A stretch of 64,000 bases of DNA from positions 1,984,001 through 2,048,000 of the forward strand of contig NC_016109.1 in assembly GCF_000269985.1 (NCBI RefSeq), read 5' to 3'. Shown here piece after piece: positions 59,358-64,000 of this stretch (positions are counted from its first letter, which is position 1; the number at the start of each line of letters is the position of its first letter). Under the pieces are notes generated by a model, which had not been told where the DNA came from, did no database searches, and saw only the letters and a list, made by a program, of their open reading frames with translations. This DNA is from Kitasatospora setae KM-6054. Lineage in GTDB: Bacteria; Actinomycetota; Actinomycetes; Streptomycetales; Streptomycetaceae. The position numbers and the translations under genes are program-made.

Positions 59358-59921
59358 TCAGTAGCCGCCGGTCGGCATCATGCCCGGCGTGCCCGGTGTA
59401 CTCGGCGTGCCGCCGTTCGTCGGGACCGGCATCGCCCTGCCGCCGTCGGGGGTGCTGGCGAACCAGGTGCCGTCGACGCCCTGGCCCTTGGTCTCGCCAG
59501 GCTTGGTGTCGGGGGCGTAGCGGTACAACGGCCAGCCGGAGAGGGTGAGTTGGCGACTGCCGTCGGGGCGGGTGACGGTGGAGACCAGCTTGGCGTCGAT
59601 GCCCTTGAGGTCGGCGCCGCCGCTGCCGTTGGCGAGTTCGGGCGGCCACCGGGTGGCGCAGGCGTCGGTGCAGTGGGTGGCGGACGGGCTGTCGCCGTCC
59701 CGGTCGAAGCGGTAGAGGGTGTGGCCCTGGCCGTCGGTGACCAGGGTGCCGAGGACGGGGTCGTGCGCGGTCGTCAGGGTGCCCTGGCTCGGCCCGGGGT
59801 TCCCGGTGCGGCCGGCCGAGTAGCCACCGCCACCGCCGCAGCCGGCCAGCAGGGCGGCCGCGGCGGCGAGGGTGCCGGCGGCGAGCAGGGTGCGGCGGCG
59901 GGTCCGGCTGGTGCTGGTCAT
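59358..59921 (-). CDS. secreted-repeat lipoprotein (COG4315-like)
   Basis: The 187-residue protein has a lipobox (AALLAGC) and two secreted repeats: DGQGHTLYRFDRDGD with CTDACATRWPPEL, and LSGWPLYRYAPDTKPGETKGQ. It is a paralogue of 39391-40245 without the long Pro/Ala tail. It precedes the ECF sigma/anti-sigma pair on the same strand and is probably co-regulated. Function unknown. Confidence 0.85.
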   Translation of the reverse strand: MTSTSRTRRRTLLAAGTLAAAAALLAGCGGGGGYSAGRTGNPGPSQGTLTTAHDPVLGTLVTDGQGHTLYRFDRDGDSPSATHCTDACATRWPPELANGSGGADLKGIDAKLVSTVTRPDGSRQLTLSGWPLYRYAPDTKPGETKGQGVDGTWFASTPDGGRAMPVPTNGGTPSTPGTPGMMPTGGY

Positions 59922-60021
59922 CGGCGTGCTCCCGTCCGGGAGGGTGCGTTCCGGTCCCGGTTCGACCGGTTCGCCCGGGGGTACGTACGGCGCGGCCGGG
60001 GTGTTCACCGCTCGCGGCCGT

Positions 60022-60034
60022 CGGAATAGTTCCG
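60022..60034. promoter_or_regulatory. CGGAA-TAG-TTCCG palindrome between lipoprotein and thioredoxin genes
   Basis: The 13-base palindrome lies between divergent genes. On the minus strand it contains GGAAC, the -35 element of many ECF promoters, and so could be the autoregulated promoter of the lipoprotein/sigma operon. No clear -10 confirms this. Confidence 0.35.
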
Positions 60035-60102
60035 CTGGTGACGGGGTTGTGCCGGGCGAAGGGCCCGGACCGCGGGGCCAGGTACGCGAGAGGCAGGTGG
60101 CG

Positions 60103-60486
60103 ATGATGAGCACGGTGGAATTGACCAAGGAGAACTTCGACGAGGTGGTCCAGGGTGAGGACAACAAGGAGTTCGTCCTGATCGACTTCTGGGCGGCCTG
60201 GTGCGGCCCGTGCCGCCAGTTCGCGCCGGTCTTCGAGCGGACGTCCGACAAGCACCCGGACATCACCTTCGCGAAGGTCGACACCGAGGCCCAGCAGGAG
60301 CTCGCCGCGGCGTTCGACATCCGGTCGATTCCGACCCTGGCGATCATCCGCGAGGGCGTCCTGGTCTTCGCCCAGCCCGGCGCCCTCCCCGAGGCCACCC
60401 TGGAAGACCTGATCGCCCAGGCCCGGAAGCTCGACATGGCGGAGGTCCACGCCGGCGTGGCCGCCCAGAAGGCCACCCAGGACTGA
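60103..60486 (+). CDS. thioredoxin
   Basis: The 127-residue protein has the WAAWCGPCRQFAPVF active site and cis-proline segment RSIPTLAI, with normal thioredoxin length plus a short C-terminal tail. It reduces protein disulfides in the cytoplasm. Start ATG 60103 or 60106. Confidence 0.93.
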   Translation: MMSTVELTKENFDEVVQGEDNKEFVLIDFWAAWCGPCRQFAPVFERTSDKHPDITFAKVDTEAQQELAAAFDIRSIPTLAIIREGVLVFAQPGALPEATLEDLIAQARKLDMAEVHAGVAAQKATQD

Positions 60487-60503
60487 TCGCCCCACCCCGC
60501 GCC

Positions 60504-60537
60504 GAAGGGGCGCCCGGCTCACCCCGGGCGCCCCTTC
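60504..60537. terminator. bidirectional hairpin terminator
   Basis: A perfect 14-bp stem (60504-60517 with 60524-60537) with a 6-base loop lies between the convergent thioredoxin and Fic genes. Confidence 0.8.
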
Positions 60538-60601
60538 CGCGTCCCCGCCCCGCCCCGGGGCACGGCGTCCGACCACGGACGCGCGTGGAGGGCGGACCGG
60601 C

Positions 60602-61741
60602 TCAGTGCCCCTGGTACGGCTCGCGCAGGGGCTGGGGCCTGCGCGCCTCGGCGGTGATCCCTTCGGGCAGGTCGGGGCCGGCGGTGTAGTAGCGCCCCTG
60701 GGCCTCGCCCTTGGCGGCGAGCCAGCCGGCCCGGACGAGTTCGCGGATGTCGCGCTGGGCCTGCTGTTCGCTCAACTCGGCGTCGGCCTGGTAGGTGGCG
60801 CGGCGGACCCGGTTGCCCATGGCCGCCGGATAGAGCGCGTAGAGCATCCGATCGGGCCGGCCCTGCCGTTCGACCGCTTCGTCCAGGGCGCTCCAGACCT
60901 CGCGGGTCGTCTTCACCTGGCGTTCGACGGCCTGGGCCTGCTGGTGGTGGGCGCGCAGGCAGAAGCGGATCCAGGGCAGGGTGTCGCGTTCCGGGCTCCA
61001 CACCGGCCCTCCCACCTCGGCGAGGACGTCGTAGTAGCGGTAGGTGTTGCGGGCCCGGCCCAGCCACTCCTCGATGCCGGAGAACTCCGGCGCCACGACA
61101 CCCTCCCGGGCCAGCACGAGGGTGTGCAGGGCACGGGACATCCGGCCGTTGCCGTCCGCCCAGGGGTGGACGGCGACCAGGTTGAGGTGGGCCATCGAGG
61201 CCCGGACCAGCGCCGGCGCGTCCAGGTCTCCGCCGTTGAGCCACTCGGCCAGTTCCGCGGTGAGCCCGGGCACCAGCACGGCGTCGGGTGCGGTGTAGGC
61301 CGCGATGGTGGGATCTTCCGCCGAGGTGACGTAGACCGGGCCGGTGCGCCACCACCCGGGGCGCTTGAGCAGGTGGTGACCCTGCATCATGAAGTGCAGG
61401 GCGTTGAGCAGTTCCTTGCTGTAGGCGAAGTCCTCCCCGGCTTCGGCCAGGCGCTGGATGTAGGTCATCGCCTGCCGGTAGCCCTCGATCTCGGCGGTGA
61501 CGGTGTCGCTCGCCTCGATCGGGGCTTCGCCGACCATGATGTCCTCGACGTCCGGGACGCTCGCCGCGTAGCCCTCGATCGTGTTCGATCCGGCGATGGC
61601 CCGTGCGGTGAGGTTGCGCCGGAGCTGGCCTTCCCAGCGGCGGGTCGTGCGCAGGTGCAGGCGCAGCCGGTCGCGCATGTCATCGATCTCCGCGAGCACG
61701 GCTTCGTCGATGTCGTGCAGCGCCGGCGTCTCATAGAGCAT
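60602..61741 (-). CDS. Fic-domain protein with C-terminal winged helix
   Basis: The 379-residue protein has the Fic motif HPWADGNGRMSRAL (catalytic His192) and the N-terminal inhibitory motif SNTIEG (residues 52-57), marking class II Fic enzymes that AMPylate targets when inhibition is relieved. The C-terminus (ELSEQQAQRDIRELVRAGWL) is a winged-helix DNA-binding domain. A perfect palindrome sits eight bases before ATG 61741, so the protein probably represses its own gene. No cognate antitoxin gene is adjacent. Confidence 0.88.
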   Translation of the reverse strand: MLYETPALHDIDEAVLAEIDDMRDRLRLHLRTTRRWEGQLRRNLTARAIAGSNTIEGYAASVPDVEDIMVGEAPIEASDTVTAEIEGYRQAMTYIQRLAEAGEDFAYSKELLNALHFMMQGHHLLKRPGWWRTGPVYVTSAEDPTIAAYTAPDAVLVPGLTAELAEWLNGGDLDAPALVRASMAHLNLVAVHPWADGNGRMSRALHTLVLAREGVVAPEFSGIEEWLGRARNTYRYYDVLAEVGGPVWSPERDTLPWIRFCLRAHHQQAQAVERQVKTTREVWSALDEAVERQGRPDRMLYALYPAAMGNRVRRATYQADAELSEQQAQRDIRELVRAGWLAAKGEAQGRYYTAGPDLPEGITAEARRPQPLREPYQGH

Positions 61742-61748
61742 GCAGCCA

Positions 61749-61767
61749 TGACACCATGACGGTGTCA
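61749..61767. promoter_or_regulatory. palindromic operator upstream of fic
   Basis: TGACACC-ATGAC-GGTGTCA has perfect 7-bp arms and starts eight bases upstream of the Fic start codon. It is suited to bind the winged helix of the Fic protein itself. Confidence 0.6.
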
Positions 61768-61819
61768 AGGCGTCAACGATCACCCGTGCCCACCCCGCCT
61801 GTGGGGTGGGTACTGCGGG

Positions 61820-62575
61820 TCAGTCGAGGGTGGCGGTCATCTCCCACTGGAGGAGTTCGGCGCCCTCGGGGCCGGCCGTGACGCGCTGGCCCTCGGCGGC
61901 GGTGATGCGCAGGGCGTCGCCCTGGTGGAGCAGGCCGGCGCCTTCGACGGCGGCCTCGCCGCGGGCGGTGTAGAGGTGGACGAAGGGGGCGGTGGCGAGT
62001 TCGAGGGTCTCGTCGGGGCGGAGGCGGGCGACGTGCAGGGCGGCGTGCTTCTGCCGGATGCCGATCGCGCGCTGGTTGGCGTGCTTGCCCATGCCGGACG
62101 CGAGGGTGGTCCAACCGCCGCGGGCGAGCTGGTCGTTGATGTCGAGCTGCTCGTAGCCGGGGGCGATGCCGGCGGTGTCGGGGATGGTCCACATCTGGAT
62201 GAAGTGGACCGGGTCCCGGTGGGCGGGCTCGCCGGTGAGCGTCCAGGAGTCGTTCTTCTCGCTGTGCAGGATGCCGCTGCCGGCGCTCATCCGCTGGGCG
62301 AGGCCGGGGTAGATGACGCCGTTGTGGCCCTCGGAGTCCTGGTGGACCAGGCCGCCGTCGAGCACCCAGGTGATGATCTCCATGTCCCGGTGCGGGTGGG
62401 TGTCGAAGCCGGTGCCGGGGGCGACGGTGTCGTCGTTGGAGACCAGCAGCAGGCCGAAGTGGGTGTTGGCCGGGTCCCAGTGCCGGGAGAAGGAGAAGGA
62501 GTGCTTGGAGTCCAGCCAGCCGGCCCGGGTGCGGTAGCGCTCGTCGGCGCGGCGCAGGTCGATCGTGGATGCCAT
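61820..62575 (-). CDS. pirin family bicupin
   Basis: The 251-residue protein has two cupin domains with the metal motif FDTHPHRDMEIITWVLDG and HSEKND (His-rich site), and a C-terminal barrel. Pirins bind iron and some act as quercetinases or redox sensors. It lies far from the cupin-less hydrazine operon. The YxxxF and glyoxalase-like features of the Spb40-type cupin are not seen. ATG 62575. Confidence 0.85.
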   Translation of the reverse strand: MASTIDLRRADERYRTRAGWLDSKHSFSFSRHWDPANTHFGLLLVSNDDTVAPGTGFDTHPHRDMEIITWVLDGGLVHQDSEGHNGVIYPGLAQRMSAGSGILHSEKNDSWTLTGEPAHRDPVHFIQMWTIPDTAGIAPGYEQLDINDQLARGGWTTLASGMGKHANQRAIGIRQKHAALHVARLRPDETLELATAPFVHLYTARGEAAVEGAGLLHQGDALRITAAEGQRVTAGPEGAELLQWEMTATLD

Positions 62576-62628
62576 CGGGTCCTCCTCCGTCTGGGGCGTT
62601 CGGGGCGGGACGCCCTCCCTGTTGTTGA

Positions 62629-62634
62629 ATTGTA
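62629..62634 (-). promoter_or_regulatory. probable -10 of the pirin promoter
   Basis: The minus strand reads TACAAT in an AT-rich island (TTTACAATTCAACAAC), unusual in this GC-rich sequence, 54 bases upstream of the pirin ATG. The island may also be an operator. Confidence 0.5.
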
Positions 62635-62758
62635 AACCATCTGCGGGGCGGCGGGCATTCCCGGTCGGCGGGACGGGCACCGGGGCGTGATTGTCAGTGA
62701 CCTGCGTCACACTGCTGCGGGACCACGCACGAGCGAACCTCCGGACGGGTGGGCAACG

Positions 62759-63937
62759 ATGAACGACGCACGGAACGGCGCGGGGAACGACGCACGAAAC
62801 GACGTACGGAACGAGGCGGACGACCGAAACGGCCGGGGCGGCCCGGACGGTCGGGGCGGCCTGCTGGCCGTCGGGACGAAGAAGGGCCTGTTCCTGGGCC
62901 GCAGCAGCCCGGACCGCGAGAAGTGGGAGTTCAGCGGCCCGCACTTCGCGATGAACGGGATCTACGCGGTGGGCATCGACCGCCGCGGCGGCCGGACCAG
63001 GCTGCTGGTCGGGGCGGACAGCAGCCACTGGGGGCCCGCCGTGTCCTGGTCGGACGACCTGGGCGCGAGCTGGCAGCGGCCCGCCCGGCCCGCGCTGCGC
63101 TTCCCGGAGCGGACGGGCGCCTCGCTGGAGCGGGTGTGGCAGTTGCAGCCGGCCGGCGACGAGGCGCCGGGGGTGGTGTACGCGGGCACCGAGCCGGCCG
63201 CGCTGTTCCGCTCCGCCGACGGCGGCGAGAGCTTCGAGCTGGTCGACGCGCTCTGGGACCACCCGCAGCGCGAGCGGTGGGGCGCGGGCTACGGCGGCCA
63301 GGGCCTGCACACGGTGGTCACCGACCCGCGCGACCCGGCGGCGCTGCTGGTCGCGGTCTCCTCCGGCGGCGCCTACCGGAGCGCCGACGGCGGCGCGAGC
63401 TGGCAGCCGTCCAACACCGGGCTGCGGGCCGACTTCCTGCCGGAGCGGTTCCCCGAGTTCGGCCAGTGCGTGCACAAGATCGCCCGGGACGCCGGCGACC
63501 CCGACCGGCTCTACCTGCAGAACCACGGCGGGGTGTACCGCAGCGACGACGCCGGGCGGTCGTGGCGGCCGATCAGCGACGGCCTGCCCGCCGACTTCGG
63601 CTTCGGCGTCGCCGCGCACCCGCACGACCCGGGCACCGCGTACCTGTTCCCGCTGGAGGCCGACACCTCCCGACTGCCGGCCGACCGCCGCTGCCGGGTG
63701 TTCCGGACCACCGACGCGGGCGGCAGCTGGCAGCCGCTGAGCGCCGGACTGCCCGCCGAGGAGCACTACGGGGTGGTGCTGCGCGACGCGCTGTGCACCG
63801 ACGACGGCGATCCGGCGGGCGTCTACCTCGGCAACCGCAACGGCGAGGTCTACGGCTCCGCGGACGGCGGTGGGCACTGGTCGCTGCTCACCTCCCACCT
63901 GCCGGACGTGCTGTGCGTCCGGGCGGCGGTGCTGTGA
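62759..63937 (+). CDS. BNR/sialidase-like beta-propeller protein
   Basis: The 392-residue protein carries several BNR-type Asp boxes (SDDLGASW, SADGGESF, SADGGASW, SDDAGRSW, TTDAGGSW, SADGGGHW), so it folds as a seven-bladed propeller like plant-photosystem HCF136 and Vps10-type proteins. No sialidase Arg triad is evident. The N-terminus has an Asn-Asp-Ala-Arg repeat. No signal peptide is visible. Function unknown. ATG 62759. Confidence 0.8.
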   Translation: MNDARNGAGNDARNDVRNEADDRNGRGGPDGRGGLLAVGTKKGLFLGRSSPDREKWEFSGPHFAMNGIYAVGIDRRGGRTRLLVGADSSHWGPAVSWSDDLGASWQRPARPALRFPERTGASLERVWQLQPAGDEAPGVVYAGTEPAALFRSADGGESFELVDALWDHPQRERWGAGYGGQGLHTVVTDPRDPAALLVAVSSGGAYRSADGGASWQPSNTGLRADFLPERFPEFGQCVHKIARDAGDPDRLYLQNHGGVYRSDDAGRSWRPISDGLPADFGFGVAAHPHDPGTAYLFPLEADTSRLPADRRCRVFRTTDAGGSWQPLSAGLPAEEHYGVVLRDALCTDDGDPAGVYLGNRNGEVYGSADGGGHWSLLTSHLPDVLCVRAAVL

Positions 63938-63970
63938 CCGGCCGCCCGGACGGTCCGGCGGGCCGGGCCG

Positions 63971-64000
63971 CCGGGCGTCCGGGCGTCCGGGCGTCCGGGC
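63971..64000. repeat. octamer tandem repeat CCGGGCGT
   Basis: 3.75 copies of CCGGGCGT run into the window edge, so the full length is unknown. It lies just after the BNR-protein gene. Confidence 0.75.

Noticed and set aside
61820..62575. The pirin bicupin as the missing cupin of the hydrazine operon
   Set aside because: It is an ordinary pirin over 50 kb away with its own promoter, and its motifs match pirin rather than the synthetase-fused cupin.

Overview
The window is about 74% G+C with long gene-dense runs, GTG and TTG starts, stop/start overlaps of 1 to 4 bases, a DmdR-type iron box, an srsABC-like phenolic-lipid operon and a streptomycete-type leader peptide. All of this points to a Streptomyces or Kitasatospora chromosome, probably an accessory arm region. 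No rRNA, tRNA or CRISPR array was found.

Layout. (1) 28-8967, minus strand: a seven-gene, fully overlapping operon encoding a lysine/ornithine-type N-hydroxylase, a stand-alone methionyl-tRNA-synthetase-like enzyme, a DAO-type flavoenzyme, an MFS exporter, two ATP-grasp ligases and an acyl-CoA-dehydrogenase-fold flavoenzyme. The first three are the core of the known hydrazine-forming route (N-hydroxylysine plus amino acid, then oxidative release of a hydrazino acid). The cupin normally fused to the synthetase is absent here. (2) 9180-19808: a secreted propeller protein behind a leader peptide, a DUF4288-like protein, a GH13 enzyme, an ArsR/MFS divergent pair with a palindromic operator, a divergent HemC paralogue, a secreted PIG-L deacetylase/propeller protein and a UbiA-type membrane protein. 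(3) 20011-26770: a membrane Ser/Thr kinase, srsABC-like phenolic-lipid genes, a P450 and small hypotheticals. (4) 26907-39217: a second, unusual biosynthetic locus. It holds a chorismate-lyase-like/DAHP-synthase fusion, a glycosyltransferase, RfbA, RfbB, a tandem hexapeptide acyltransferase, a double alpha-toroid protein, an MFS pump, a quinone-oxidoreductase-like enzyme, an ArsR regulator and an aldo-keto reductase. Three copies of one 15-bp motif lie at three of its promoters. (5) 39391-47582: a secreted-repeat lipoprotein, catalase, a TetR-controlled acyl-CoA locus with two matching operators, an iron-box-controlled DUF2470 protein and a VOC protein.

(6) 48755-56913: an 8.16-kb integrated element inside a ferredoxin-reductase gene (47798-49045). 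A large serine integrase sits beside attR. Joining the two junctions rebuilds a near-perfect palindromic attP with GA exactly at its centre, and an attB that reads through the host protein. The element supplies its own copy of the host gene's 3' end, so the interrupted gene stays open; the displaced native 3' end lies beyond attR. Cargo includes a P22-type major capsid protein, a scaffold-like protein, a terminase-small-subunit-like protein, two HTH regulators, a DUF6879-like protein and a 200-bp hairpin/palindrome array, but no portal, large terminase or tail gene. It looks like a minimal capsid-encoding phage satellite or a strongly reduced prophage.

(7) 57174-64000: a DUF1876 protein, a zinc-ribbon peptide, an ECF sigma/anti-sigma pair with a secreted-repeat lipoprotein, thioredoxin, a Fic protein with a palindromic operator, pirin and a BNR-repeat protein.

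The strongest candidates for undescribed biology are the cupin-less hydrazine operon, the gene-restoring capsid-encoding element with its non-coding array, and the chorismate-lyase/DAHP-synthase fusion locus with its ArsR motif.
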